From NCBI GenBank assembly GCA_016748015.1, contig JAAOMT010000328.1, forward strand, positions 388,955-452,954: 64,000 nt of DNA. The letters run 5' to 3'. Below the pieces are notes generated by a model. It saw only the letters and a list, made by a program, of their open reading frames with translations, had not been told where the DNA came from and made no database searches. Position 1 is the stretch's first letter, and every line of letters starts with the position of its first letter. Both the position numbers and the translations under genes were made by a program. The stretch is from Geosiphon pyriformis (lineage: Eukaryota; Glomeromycota; Glomeromycetes; Archaeosporales; Geosiphonaceae). Shown piece after piece: positions 1 through 12,067 of this stretch.

Positions 1-96
1 ATTATTGGGTAAGCTGGCTTTATAAAACTGCCACATTACTGTGATCATAACTAATAAATGACCAGCATGACTACATGTTAACAAAAAAAAAAAAAA
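1..96 (+). mobile_element. 3' tail of a LINE-family element (L-0), cut by window edge
   Basis: The stretch matches the last part of the 3' UTR of the LINE and NA elements elsewhere in the window: the ATTATTGGGTAAGCTGGC block, then the AACTAATAAATGACCAGC block, then GTTAAC and a run of 14 A (83-96). It is closer to the NA version (it has the GCCACATTACTGTG block) than to the LINE version at 1030-1131. The coding part lies to the left of the window, so LINE or NA cannot be decided. It ends exactly where the next LINE copy begins. Confidence 0.85.
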
Positions 97-1008
97 GGAG
101 TTGAATTGGATCTAAATATTAGACATTTTCTGAGCAAACAGACTAGTCTTCAAGTGGCTTTGGATTGAATAGGCAACAACAAAGTTCAAGAAATGATAGA
201 ATCTTTAGACCAAGATATAAACTGGATATGCACAACCAAGATTTGGAACTGGAATAGAAAAATGTCATCAGGCTTCACCTTAGCTGGTTCTTCAGCAATG
301 CGTATATTTATTATGAAATCATTTTACAACATGCTGCCAACAGCAGAGGTGCTATACAATAGATGTCTCCATGTATATCTGAATAATCTTTACAAGACAT
401 GTCACAGGGAAGTGGAAACCAACTGGCATTTTTGGGAATGCTCTCTGAATACTCAAGAGGGCAAGACACTGATTAATGATGTAAAAGATAAGTGAATACA
501 GTGCCTCTCAGAGGCTGTGAGAGAAGAACGTGAAGCCCAAAACACTGATAAGAAGATTGTACTGTCTAATAAATACATCATGTCAACATCTAACATAGAT
601 CTGCTATATAAAGGACTGATCAATAAGCAATTTGGAAGGATCAATGTTTTTTCTGACATTGACCTAAGAACTAGCAATAATGTATTGATTAAGGTGTATA
701 AATGGGCAGTTACTCAAGCAAGGAATAGATTGTGGGGAGAACGTTGCAAATTGCAAACTGAATAGGAAAAAACAATAGGTATTGATAATAGGGTCAAGAG
801 AAATCTAACTGGTAGTTTCAGTATACATAGCATTTCAAGAAATAGTGGTAGAGATACCAGCAAACCCATAGTTAAAATAGGTAAAATATTCACACAGTGT
901 AATAATATACTGACTAATGTTTTTTGTGGTAGGAGTACTTTGTGTAATAATGTGATATCCCATAGATTTTCAGATTATACTAACATGTTACTAGGCATAA
1001 CCACTTAG
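97..1008 (+). pseudogene. LINE ORF2 C-terminal fragment (zinc knuckle region)
   Basis: One frame can be read throughout with in-frame stops (near 165, 493 and 763) and no frameshift. It aligns with the C-terminus of the long ORF at 27608-29480. It contains the CKTC-type knuckle with its downstream H and C (C-x2-C-x8-H-x4-C, about 385-440), which in many LINEs lies downstream of RT and RNase H. RT and RNase H are absent because of the 5' truncation. The stops are at positions that are W or Q codons in sister copies. The fragment cannot encode a working protein. Confidence 0.8.
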
Positions 1009-1131
1009 TGGTTAGCCACATCTTGTAATTTAGATTATTGGGTGAGTTGGCTTTATGAAAAGATCATGTTTTTTAAGTGTGGCTAAACTAATAAAAGACC
1101 AGCATGGCTACACGTTAACAAAAAAAAAAAA
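97..1131 (+). mobile_element. 5'-truncated LINE copy (L-a)
   Basis: This copy holds only the last third of ORF2 and the 3' UTR, ending in GTTAAC and 11 A. It starts abruptly inside the region between RNase H and the zinc knuckle, directly after the poly-A of L-0, as expected of incomplete target-primed reverse transcription. Its poly-A abuts the middle of the U3 of a Gy1 LTR (1132), so it was inserted into that LTR. The missing first part of the LTR should lie left of the window. I find no clear TSD, because the left flank is the L-0 tail. Confidence 0.85.
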
Positions 1132-1754
1132 TTAGCCACTCTATTTTTAGATAGTAATCATTGACCTGATTATTGATCTGATCATTGATCTGATCATTAA
1201 CTTAGTCATTGACCTGATTATTAATTACTTTTAACAGCTATATAAGTAATGAATCTTTTAGTTGTAGAAAAGCATGTTCAAAATAATCAAGAATAAATAA
1301 AATAACAAACTTTTATCTCAATTATTCTCTTATTGCTAATTTTTCTTTCCTTACCTCCAAGTGTCCGAACATCTTGGAATAAAAAATTACTTGTTGGTTA
1401 TTCTTTATTCTTTTCTTGAAACATATAATTGCAGCATTTAAAGATTATTGAATAAAATACGACTGAAAAGTACATCTGATATCTGCTATTGAATTCTAAG
1501 AGTGCCGATGTGAGGCATAGAATTATACCAGGTGTGATCATTTGTTGACAGTATGGACTATTCTTCTATTTTCAGATTTCTGGTTATTTTTTGAAAAGTA
1601 TAGTGATTGAGATATTTTATAAGACTGATCTTACACATTGAATCCATACTCATTCAATTTGCTCTTTAAAGTTGAATTTCCTTTGATTCCTTTCATTATC
1701 CTACAATCCTGTTTTCCCTTGCTATCTGTTAGCTTGTTATTCCAATCCGTAACA
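1132..1754 (+). repeat. 5' LTR of Gy1-a, lacking its first part
   Basis: Compared with the complete LTR at 8057-8698, the first ~75 bases (TGTTATGGTTGAAAC...) are missing because L-a was inserted here. U3 holds about six 12-bp units of the TGATCATTGACC type (1165-1230), then a TATA box (TATATAAG, 1239-1246), AATAAA signals, and the end CCGTAACA at 1754. Transcription would start shortly after the TATA box and define R. Confidence 0.9.
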
Positions 1755-1760
1755 TAAAAA

Positions 1761-1778
1761 TGGTGCTTCCTGTAAGGT
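1761..1778 (+). other. Putative primer-binding site of Gy1-a
   Basis: It begins with TGG six bases after the LTR end, as expected for pairing with a tRNA 3' CCA end. The sequence is TGGTGCTTCCTGTAAGGT. The other copies have TGGTGCTCCCTGTGAGGT or the same sequence. I cannot name the tRNA from memory. Confidence 0.6.
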
Positions 1779-1787
1779 TGTCAAAAT

Positions 1788-3362
1788 CCACTTTGTTTCT
1801 TATTGCATAGGTAATTATTTATACCTGCCACAACAATCAGAAAAACACTTTGAAGCATACAACAAAAACGATCTAAACTTTATTGAACTCAATCCTTTGC
1901 TTTCTTGCTTAATTTGCTTTCCCATTGAAAAACAATCCAGCAGACAATTTTAAGACTTTTGGAACTGGTTTTTGAATAAGCATTTAGCTGAAATCTACAC
2001 AGCTTATACAATCTATTACTTTGACAAAACTTATTTTGAAGACAACTTTGAAGAAAGAAACAACAGTATCAATCAGCTCTTATATTCTATAATCTTTGAA
2101 CAACAGCCCCCTGATTTCGAATATCTGAATTATCAAACTCACATTTGGATTGCTGCCCATCAATCAACAGTAACTTCCCTTGAAACAGAAAAAAAAAGCT
2201 ATCAAACAGCTCCTATTTTTGATCTCTTCTTAAGTGAATCAGAGCACTTCACACAAACAGTAACTCCTGAACCAATGGCCCAAGATCCAATGCAAGCAAA
2301 CATTCTGGCTGCCCTCCAAGACATACAAACTGCTTTGGGACAAAGAAACAACACCCCACTACCCCTATTCAGAGGTGATGCCCAAGATCCAATTGAATGA
2401 TTGAATGATTTTGAAAGAGCAGTCACTGCAAACCAGTATGATAATGAATACAAGTTCCAAATTGTTGGTGGCTACCTTCAAGGCTCCTCTGCTATCTGGT
2501 TTTCACAAAAAACCAATGCTGGTGCTCAACAAAGAATTGTTAGATAGACCCCAGCAAATATTGGAGAAAACAACACCTCTTTCACTACCCAGTTTGAAAA
2601 CAAATTCAAAACTCCCATCTTAATATCCAAATGGTGTATGGAATTAGAAAAAAGAACTCAAGATTCTAGTGAAATTGTGACCAAATATTCCAAAGCAATC
2701 AGAAAACTCATCAAGTGTGTAGACTCTGGTAGAAACTGGACTGAAGAGCAAAAGATCCACTTCTTCACAAAAGGATTAAGAACTGATTTATCATATGCTC
2801 TTTGGCCTCTTTTGGCTTTTAAAAATAATCCCATCATGGATATGGCCATTGAACTCGCCCAAAGAATTGAAGACAATCAAAGAATGCATTTGGGATCCAC
2901 ACTTCCAGTTTTTGCTCCTGCTCCTGTTATGGCTCTTACTTCTCAAATGGCCACTACTTCTTTTGCTGCCCAGACACAAGATCCAAATAAACAATTAATA
3001 GATAGACTTACAGCAAATCTTGCTCAGCTATTAGAACCATTAGCCCAAGCAGTCAGAGATAACCAGCAACCATAAAGACCCAGATTTGAAAACTGTTTTA
3101 ATCAGCCCCAGCAACCTCTTACCAAAGACAGCAAAATCATGGCCCTCCTGTGTGTTATAGATGTGGATTAACTGGACATTTCTCCAGAGATTGCAACAAT
3201 CCTCCACTGTCTCCTCCAGCTCTTAGAAACAATGACAACCAAAACAACAGACCCAACAACAACAACAATGTCCCCAATCAAAGACCTAATCATGCCAACA
3301 TCAATTTCTTTGAAAAGGATCCCCTAGTTGAAGCCAATGTTTATCAGCCTTTAAACTGGTAG
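1788..3362 (+). pseudogene. Gy1-a gag (capsid and CCHC nucleocapsid)
   Basis: The gene encodes the structural protein of the particle. It has a retrotransposon gag region (about 2270-3075, with the W-F-x10-W type block and the ELAQRIEDNQRM helix) followed by a CCHC zinc knuckle, C-Y-R-C-G-L-T-G-H-F-S-R-D-C (3153-3194), and an N/P/Q-rich tail. No ATG is evident at the start, and coding similarity to sister copies begins soon after the primer-binding site, so the start is uncertain. There are stops near 1951, 2398 and 2545 and a frameshift between 3075 and 3150. It ends at TAG 3360-3362, just after the slip site. Confidence 0.85.
3350..3356 (+). promoter_or_regulatory. Predicted -1 ribosomal frameshift site TTTAAAC (Gy1-a)
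   Basis: In the gag frame the codons read TTA AAC TGG TAG. The heptamer T TTA AAC fits X-XXY-YYZ, and slipping back one base opens the pol frame (CTG GTA GGT CCA...). The same heptamer lies one codon before the gag stop in all five Gy1 copies. The next bases include AGGTCCACCT, a near-palindrome (perfect AGGTGCACCT in some copies) that might add a small stem. No pseudoknot was computed. Confidence 0.7.
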
Positions 3363-6008
3363 GTCCACCTCCAAAGGGTGAGAGTGCAAGCCAACCAGAA
3401 GAAAATCCCTTTTATGCTTTTAACTTAACTGATGATGACCATGACATAGATGAACTAGCAATTAACACCTCAGAACCAACCAGAAAGAAGAAAAAAGCTA
3501 AAGTTGATTTCGTTCTAGACCCCAACAAAGCCTCAAATTCTGCCACTGATAACAATGAGCCACCAAAGGCTAAAATTTTTAAAGTTGGAACCCCCAGAAA
3601 TTGTACAAAAATCTGGACCCTATTCCGTTGTCAAAGATCTCATGGAAACCCCAGCACATATTACCTTTGGCCAGTTAATGACCCATTTACAGTTCAGAAA
3701 GGATCTTTGCAAATCCTTGATTCCAAAGAAAAAGACACCAAAAACCAACAAGCACCCTTGCCAAGTTGGACTTGCTGACAACAGCAATGTTACTCCTCTG
3801 ATTTGTAAAGCCCAAGTGGCTGGATACTTTATTGACTTAATTCTGGACAGTGGATCATCTGTTAGTGTTATTGCCAAACACTTCTTGGAAGCAATTGGTA
3901 GAAAGATTGATGAACCTTCTACCAGACCAATGACCAATGTACATGGTGACAAAAAAAAAGACTGGGTATTGCCAAAGCTGTTCCTGTCTGCATTAATGGA
4001 ATCAGCATTGAAACTGACATGGAAGTTTCTAAAGCCAAGGAATGCACCATTATTGTTGGCAATGAATGGCTCAAGAAAGCAAAAGCTTTGCTTGATTATG
4101 AACTTTGTGAATTAACCATCAGATGTGGTGAGAAACCCATTGTGGTTAAGTGTCACCATTGGACAACTCTCCCAGTACCCAAACAAAACCAAGAAGAAGA
4201 ACAATCAGATGAAGAGAGCAATGAAGAAGAAGAACAAGAAGAGCAAGAAGAAACTGCTGAACTCGCCTATACCACCTTCACCAGCAATGGCAAACCACTG
4301 GACAATGTTAAAGCAAACAAAATAGAAATCATTGTAAATGGCAAGCTGATCTGCTGGCCTTATTATGATATTCTTAGAAGAACTTTTGAAAGAAAACCTG
4401 GCAAGAAAGCCAAATACAGTTTTTGGTGGCATGGTCCTTGTGCCTGGTGTTGGTGCAACAAACTCTTGTATTCTCCAAGCGATGAATGCAAATCATGCCT
4501 GATCTAATACAGAGATTGGGAACCAATCAGTTTGATACCCAGAGAAGAATTAAAAGAAGTACAGAAGTCCTTTGAGAATGAACCACCTGAGATCCAATCA
4601 CTGGTTGTAGAACAAAAAAAACCCACCCCAGAAGAAAGAAAAATAGACATTGAAAATTTGCTGGCTAGAAATAGCCCAGTTATCTCCAAAGAAGATGATA
4701 CCCCTGGACGTACTCATGTGATACAACACACCATCACCACCAGAGAAACTCAACCCATCCATTTGAAGCCTTATCAATCCAATCAGCACAATAATGAGTT
4801 TATCAAGAAAGAGATAAACTGGATGAAAAAACTTGGATTTATACAAGAAACCAAGAGTGAATGGGCTTTCCCAGTTGTAGTGGTATCTAAGAAAGGTGGA
4901 ACACTACACTTCTGTGTTGACTACTGCTAATTAAATGCCATCACTGAAAGAGACATGTACCCACTTCCCAAGATTGATGCAATGTTAGATCAATTCAAAG
5001 ATGCTGCTTTCTTCTCAACCATTGACTTAACTGCAAGTAGAGATGGATCCAGAAAGCAGAAAAAAAACTGCCTTCATCACCAAGTATGGCACCTATGAAT
5101 TCACAGTTATGTCTTTTGGTCTTACCAACACCCCTCCCACCTTTCAACACTTAATGGATAAAGTATTTGAATCAGTCAAGGAAAACTTTGTTCTAGTCTA
5201 TTTGGATGACATAATAGTATACTCAAAAACCTGGGATGAACATCTGGAACATTTGTAAAAGGTTTTTGACCTCCTCAGAAATGCTGGCCTCAAGATCAAC
5301 CCAATCAAATCTTTTTTTGGAAGACAATCCACCCAGTTCCTTGGTCATTTTATCACAAAAGATGGAATCTTTCCTGACCCAGCCAAAGTTGAAAAAGTTC
5401 AAAACATCAAACAACCAATGAACATTCATGAACTATTCTCTTTTCTTGGTTTGGCCTCTTATTATCACAAATTTGTCAAGGATTTCTCCAAAATCGCCTC
5501 TTCTCTCAATCAGCTACTCAGGAAAAATGTCAATTACCATTGGGGAACACATCAGCAAAAAGCCTTTGAAACTTTAAAGGAAAAACTGGTTACAGAACCC
5601 ATTCTCAAGCAATCTGATCTAGATCGACCCTTTATCCTCCACACTGATGCATCTGGCTTTGGACTTGGTGCTGTTCTCTCCCAGAAAGATAAAGATGGCA
5701 AAAAACATGCCATAGCCTATGCCAGTAGAACCCTTTCTCCAGCAGAACAGAACTATTCAGTCACTGAACAAGAATGCTTAGCAGTAGTATGGTCCACCAG
5801 TTACTGGAGTAAGTATCTTCTTGGTGTGAAGTTTTTGGTGGTAACAGATCACCAAGCTTTGGTTTGGCTGCACAACAAAAAGAGGCTAGAACACAAATGA
5901 ATAACTCACTGGATACTCCACTTGGATAAATTTGACTATAATATTCAACATCGCAAAGGAGCTAATCATCAAAACGCCGTCGCTCTCTCCAGACTTACCA
6001 TCCAGTAA
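3357..6008 (+). pseudogene. Gy1-a pol: protease, RT, RNase H
   Basis: It begins in the -1 frame of gag. In order: a K/E-rich linker; aspartic protease with D-S-G-S-S-V-S (3847-3870); a very acidic E-rich stretch (4195-4255); a cysteine cluster C-A-W-C-W-C...C-K-S-C (4438-4500); RT with the FCVDYC block (4909-4930), MSFGLTN and the catalytic Y-L-D-D (5200-5211); and RNase H with HTDASGFGLGAVL (5641-5680), ending LSRLTIQ-stop at 6008. Several frameshifts (near 3590, 3960, 5035) and stops break it. The integrase is not in this frame. Confidence 0.88.
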
Positions 6009-6075
6009 CAGAACAACCCTCTCAAACCAAACCAACTTAATTATTAGTAATTCCTCCTTTTTGATAAACACGATA

Positions 6076-7389
6076 ATGGACTTGGACAACTACTCTGCCT
6101 TAATGGAATTTTTGGATAAAGGACAATACCCACCAAAATACACACGATAACAAAGAAAACATTTGTGTAAACAATTAAATTTCTATTTGATTCACCAGAA
6201 CCAACTTTATAAAAGAAATAGAAAAAATCCTGACTGCCCCCAAAGAGTTATCAGATTTGAAGAAAGAGAAATTGTGATCTACAATATGTACACTGATCCA
6301 TTAGCTGGACACTTTGGAAAAACAAAAATAATTCAGAAAACTTTAGCTCACTATTATTGGCTTATCTTGGGAAAAGACATTGCTGAATACATCAAAACCT
6401 GTGATATCTGCCAAAGAAGAGAAAAACCCAATCACAAAGAAGATATCCATCCAATTTCTGTTGGTTAACCATTTGACAGAATTGGTATAGATGTTGTTGG
6501 ACCTTTAACAGTAACTCCTGATGGCGACAGATACATCATCACAGCTACTGACTATCTTACAAAGTGGGTAGAAGCAAGAGCCACTTCAGACCAAACAGCA
6601 GTCTCAATAGCCAATTTCATTTATGAAGATATCATTTGTCACCATGGCTGCCCCAAAGAACTTTTATCTGACAGAAGAAGAGCTTTTCTCAGTACACTGG
6701 TTGAAGAACTTTGTAGAAAAATGGGAATATGTTACAAACTTTCTTCTCCTTATCACTCACAAACAAATGGCCTAGTAGAACGTTTCAATAGAACACTGTG
6801 TGAAACCCTAACCAAAACAAGTGAAGAAACAAACTTATGGAACAAAGTACTGCCTTCAGCTTTGTTTGCTTATAGAACTGTGAATCATGACATAACAAGT
6901 TATGAACCCTTTTATCTACTCTATGGATGAATGGCAACACTACCAATAGAAACTGACATTGAGACAATACTCTTTGAAGAAATAACAATAGGGAATTACA
7001 AAGACATTTTGCAAAGAAAACTTGGTACCATTCTTGACTCATTGGTAGAAGCATGTATAATTGCCTTTGAAAAGATAAAACAGTTCCAAGAGAAGCTTAA
7101 GAAAAAGAAAACATATAAAACACTTTCCTTAAGTGTTAGTGACTTAGTTTTAGAATACCATTCAGACAGAGACAATGTCTATGGTAATAAATTCTCTAGC
7201 TGGTGGAAAGGACCCTTTATAGTCAACAAAGTTTTGAACAATGGTTCTTATATCTTACAAGATCAATATGGAACAATCTTCAATGATCGCCCTGTTCATG
7301 GCATGCGACTTAAGAAATATCACAAACGACCTGATTGGTTACCAGTTGTGGTAATACCAACCCAAATGATCAGCAAAAACCAAGTATAA
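6076..7389 (+). pseudogene. Gy1-a integrase ORF
   Basis: One frame from ATG 6076 to TAA 7387-7389 has only nonsense changes (6148, 6466 and 6928) and no frameshift. It has an HHCC zinc-binding N-terminus (H...H near 6290-6310 and C-D-I-C-Q at 6400-6414), a DDE core (D in IGIDVVG, D in LLSDR, E in NGLVERFNRTL), and a GPF module (W-W-K-G-P-F, 7201-7218). It is preceded by 67 non-coding bases after the RNase H stop. All five copies show the same gap, so this looks like a separate gene or a spliced arrangement. Confidence 0.88.
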
Positions 7390-7430
7390 ATAAATGCATC
7401 ATTCCCAAAACAGAAGTATCTTCAATCGAC

Positions 7431-8102
7431 ATGAACAATTATTTTCTGGATCAAAACATTCAAAACGCTTTCTATACTCTTCATGAGTATTAGATCAAAA
7501 ACTATTCAAATGCTACCCTGACTATTGGAAAACAGACCACAATAACTGACAACAGTGGAACTCATACTGTTATCAGACCAAAGAAAACAACTACCAGAAG
7601 AGAAAGAATTGGTAGCAAAATGGATATGTATCTGTTGGAAAGCATAACAGCAGCAATACTTGTACCTTCCACCACAATTGAAAAAATGATTAAAGAAATC
7701 TTGCCCATAGACAAAAACTTGTCATATGGAAGACAACTAGAGCTCTATGGTTGCCTTGGTGAAATCATAGAAGAAATGAAGTTCATGAAGAAAACAACTT
7801 CAGAGATACAAATGGAAATTTTGGGCATTATACGTTTAAATGTCCCAAGAGTTTTGACTATTGCAAGAAGAGCCAAAACTCTTATACAAAGATTTGGTCT
7901 CTTGGATACAAAGCTTATTTCGCCTCAAGTACTATACACTCTATCCACAAAAGACTTCAACAAACTAGTTAGTTTTGAGTTAGACAAAACCCTTCAATTA
8001 GAATACCCTATAAATAGCTTGATTTTGCCAGAGCTTAATCTCTTTGGAGAGGATGATGTTATGGTTGAAACCCATATTTTTATTAGTTATCACATGTATT
8101 AG
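7431..8102 (+). pseudogene. Gy1-a ORF3, conserved protein of unknown function
   Basis: I do not recognise this protein. It starts at ATG 7431 (MNNYFLDQNIQ), 41 bases after the integrase stop and in another frame. It has one in-frame stop (TGG to TAG near 7491) and about 223 codons. There is no signal peptide, membrane segment or cysteine motif; it has basic and leucine-rich helical stretches. The frame crosses the polypurine tract and the first ~46 bases of the 3' LTR (from 8057). It is found at the same place in all five Gy1 copies, so it was a real gene of the family. It does not look like a typical env. Confidence 0.75.
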
Positions 8103-8698
8103 CCACTGATGTCATATAATTAGCCACTCTATTTTTAGATAGTGATCATTGACCTAGTTGTTGACCTGGTCATTGACCACTTTCAACAGATATATAAGCG
8201 ATGAGTCTCTTAGCTGTAGAAAATCATCTCTTAGACAAGAATCAAATAAATAAAAATAACAACTTTCATCTCAATCACTCTCTTATTGCTAATTTCCCTT
8301 TCCCTACCTTCAAGTATCCGAATATCTTAGGATAAAAGATTACTTGTTGGCCTTTTTCTGTTTGAATAATTGTAGTATTTGAAGACTATTTGTATAAACG
8401 TGACTGAAAAGCACAAGTTGATACCTGATATTGAATTCTAAAAGCACCGATGTGAAAGCATAGAATTAATACCAGCAGTGATCAATTGTTGACAGTACAG
8501 ACTATTTCTCTATCTTCAGATTCTCCAGTTACCTTTGAAAAGAATAGCGACTGAGATATTTTATGAGACTGATCTCGCACATTGAATCCATACTCATTCA
8601 ATTTGCTCTTTAAAGTTGAATCCTCTTTGATTATTTCCATCACTCTACAATCCTGTTCTCCCTTGCTATCCATTAGCTTGTTACTCCAACCCATAACA
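8057..8698 (+). repeat. 3' LTR of Gy1-a, complete
   Basis: It runs from TGTTATGG to CCATAACA (8-bp inverted ends), 642 bp. The purine-rich GGAGAGGATGA just before it is the likely polypurine tract. U3 has three 12-bp units (8143-8180), then TATATAAG (8191-8198) and AATAAA (8247). It is the reference for the family's LTR ends. Confidence 0.95.
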
Positions 8699-11600
8699 CT
8701 ACAATGGATTAAGGACAAACAGTTTGATTTTGTGGTCATTACAGAAACTAAACTGATTCCAATTAAAGAAAAAAGGGTGTTTTTTGATACTGAGGAATAT
8801 CATGTCTTTTGGGAGTCAAGCACTGAGGCATACTGGTTAGGAAATATTGGACTTACCATGTGGAGGTAATCAGAAGTTATCAGGAGAGACTATTGCATCT
8901 AATACTGAGATTTAGAAGTAAAATAAGTGTACACATAGTTGGGTTGTACATGTCTGCATCAAAATCACCTACTGAAAAGACAGTTGCAAAAGAGATCAGA
9001 AAGCTTTTAGCAAAACAAAGAAATTGTCATAGTGGCAGGCAATTTGAATGAAGATCTGGCAGCTAAATCACTTGAAGAAACAATTGCCACAAACAAAGGA
9101 AAAAAATGTTCCACTGCAATATTACTGCAACAGAATCTAGTGGATATACATGGAATGTATGCAGCAAACAATCTGGATAATACATGGACAGCAAATGGAG
9201 TACAAAGGAGATTGGATTATGTGTTTACTGATGTTATTACAGCCTCACTGGTCACAAATATTGGGGTAATTAATGTTAATGAATCATTTAGCACTGATCA
9301 CAAAGCAGTGGTAACAATCATCTGATCTAATAGAATCTTGGCAGGCATTAAAAAATCTAAATCTGGAAGAAAGAAGTGTAGCACAACTATGATTGATGTT
9401 AAAAAGACATCTGGAGTCCAATAAGAGATCTATGCTAGAGAAACTGATTGACTAACAGATGAAGCACAAAGAAAATCGATAGATAACAGCAATGATAATC
9501 TAAACCAGATGTGGCTTACAATCAAGGAGACTGTGTTACAAGCTGCTGAGTGCCTACCAAAAAGGAAAGTAGAAGCCCAATCTGCACACACAAAGAAAGA
9601 ATGCATGGATCACAAGCTTGTTAAGATTGTTGCTGATATAATCAAACAAATAAAAGTAAACAATGCAGATATGCATGATAACAATGTTATGCAGCTATTG
9701 GCTAAATGGAAACAATTGAAACCTGAAACAGTTACTGCATATCTGATAACTCTCCCAAAAGATAAGCTTATTGTTGAATTACTAAGCATCAAAAAAGAAT
9801 ACAGATCTACACTGCATGCTAGGATCAGGCTACAACAACAAAGACAGATAGTGAACAATATCATCAAAAGACAACAGAACTTTGAGCTAAGCAAAGGAGC
9901 AATGATCAAAAGCATTCTGAACAGGAAAAGACAAAGAATAGTATTGGACCATGTTATAGAAGAAGGCAAATTTCATGATGATCCTGATGAAATCAAAAAG
10001 CTAGTAAACAAAAAAGCTCAAGGGTGGACTAGAACAAGAATTCTTGAACCTGAACTATGGAAAAGTTGGGAACACAGGTTTAGACCAATTGAGAGCATCC
10101 CAGATCATGCCTTTGATGGTGTGATGGCTGAAATAACAATTGAAGAATTTGACTATACATTAAGCCACACACCCCATAATAAAGCCCCTGGCCCATCAGG
10201 CATACAAGCTGAAGTCTGGGCCTAACATCAAGTCTAAACTGAGAACATTGCTCAATGCTTGCATAGAAGCAGCAGACATGTCTGAGGAGTGGAGAATAGC
10301 ACAGGTCATACTGATTCCAAAGCCAAAAGAATGGAGTGGCAATATTGACATCACCAGGCCGATCACACTCATTGAAAGCACTAGAAAGATTCTAACAAAG
10401 ATTTTAATTGCAAGAATATTAAAAGCATGTGAGCTCCACAATGTTCTAAAAGGTTATAACACTTCAGTTCTGAAGAATACATCTACAGCAGTGCCAATTC
10501 ATGTGATTAATGCTATTGCTGAGCATGCAAGAGAATTTGATAATGAGGCTTGGTTCACATTTTAGGACATGAAAAAAGCATATGACTCAGTAGGATGGAA
10601 ACCCATGGAAGCTGTACTAAAAAGAATCAAATAAACAATAGGTTTACTGAGCTATTTGGCTTAATACACAACAATAGAAGTAATAGGATTATAACTGAGT
10701 TTGGGTTAAGTAATGAATATCAAGTACAAGATGGATTAGATCAAGGGGAAACAAGCTCATCTATCATGTGAAGGATCTTTTATGACCCCTTACTGTGTGA
10801 AGTAAAACAAGCAAATTACAACCAGGGATACCAATTAATAGCTAAATGACAATCAAGCAGACACACAATCCCTAATAGCATCAGTAAACTACCTTGTCTT
10901 TGTTGATGACACAGTGTGGATAGCTAACTCAAGACAAGGAATGCAGAGTATTCTGGACACAGCCAGCTCCTTTTTTAGAATGGTAGATATTGAGATCAAC
11001 TTAGATAAAACTGAAACAATGGTAATTAGACCCTCCAAGAGGAAATCAGTGTTAGTTGAGCCACTAAAATTTGGTCCAAACAAACAAACCTTGAGATTGC
11101 TGGACCCATTTACATGCATCCAATATTTGGGAGTATGGATTCGAGCAGATGGAAAAAATGAAACTGTGCTGAATATGATAGGATCTGACATTAAAGCAGT
11201 ATGTGGGGTTATTAGGAAAAAACACATCACTAAAAAACAGGCAATTTACATTTTCAACAGAGTACTAAGTCCAGCAATAGAATTTAGATCTCAATTAACT
11301 CATATATCAAATAGTTGGGCCAAAAGATGGAACTCAAAGATCTCAGCCACTGTAAAGAAGAAAGCAAACCTCTCAGTAGATTTCCCAGCCAGTGCCATGC
11401 ATCACACATCTTTGTACAACTTATTCAAAATTGATGACATACAGGCAAAAAGCAAGATTACTGATTTGTTGGTTAAATTGAACAGTAATGATATTGCTGA
11501 AATGACTACAAAAATCAGACTAGCCAACTTGCAGGCACAGAGATGGTCAGCTCATAGTATACTTGAATATCCCACTAATGAACAATCTAAGCCAGGAGTT

Positions 11601-12061
11601 AATCTAATAGCAACATCATGCAGATAATAGATGAAAGAGGCATTTCATTCAAAAGCTCTGGTAACACATATGGGGTGCCTGATTCCTTAAAACCACATGC
11701 ACATTTAATTGAGACAGTCATAACTTCAGGTGTAGCCTACTCTAAAGTTAGAAGTTTACTGAGGAAAGAGAACATTTTGTATTTACATCAGGTTCAGAAC
11801 AAGAATGGATCATTAATGACATGGATGAACTTCACAAGGAAGTACAGACAAAGCAACAGTGGTAAAATTCCCAAATGGTTTAAGATTTTAGAGTCCACAA
11901 TCATTATGGATGAGCACAGAAACATTAATGTAGCCCAATGTAAAGCAGTGGGGATGCACAAAATAGATTACCAGATACCAGATGACCTAGATACAATACA
12001 AAGAGACTCTATTTACATCCAAATTCCTGATGCTTTATTACCACAATAGAGGAATGTAAAA
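8699..12061 (+). pseudogene. LINE ORF2, endonuclease and RT part (L-b)
   Basis: The endonuclease is of the AP (EEP) type: E-T-K (8743-8751), G-N-L-N-E-D (9037-9054, where family consensus is GDLN), R-R-L-D-Y-V-F (9208-9228), and S-T-D-H-K-A-V-V (9289-9312). The RT follows: NKAPGPSGIQAE (10179-10215), the VILIPKP block, and the catalytic F-V-D-D at 10899-10910, the only one of the three RT copies that keeps both D. There are many frameshifts and stops (for example 9323, 10563 and 10632). It ends at TAG 12047, which is TGG in sister copies, within the NA-1 TSD. Confidence 0.88.
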
Positions 12062-12067
12062 GGTTGC

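Larger units (their letters stand above)
1132..8698 (+). mobile_element. Ty3/gypsy LTR retrotransposon, copy Gy1-a
   Basis: The order is partial 5' LTR, primer-binding site, gag, -1 slip site, PR-RT-RNase H, separate integrase, ORF3, 3' LTR. The RT-RNase H-integrase order and the GPF module after the integrase core place it in Ty3/gypsy (Metaviridae-like). No chromodomain is visible after the GPF module. The element sits in the endonuclease part of LINE L-b: the bases after the 3' LTR (CTAC at 8699) continue that coding frame. The matching left TSD is outside the window. All genes have stops or frameshifts. Confidence 0.92.

Noticed and set aside
6006-6075. Confident intron call between RNase H and integrase
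   Set aside because: GT and AG dinucleotides exist at plausible places, but the 5' site lacks a good fungal consensus and no branch point is clear. It is kept as a hypothesis only.
7431-8102. ORF3 as an envelope gene
   Set aside because: The position fits env, but there is no signal peptide, transmembrane segment, cleavage site or cysteine pattern.
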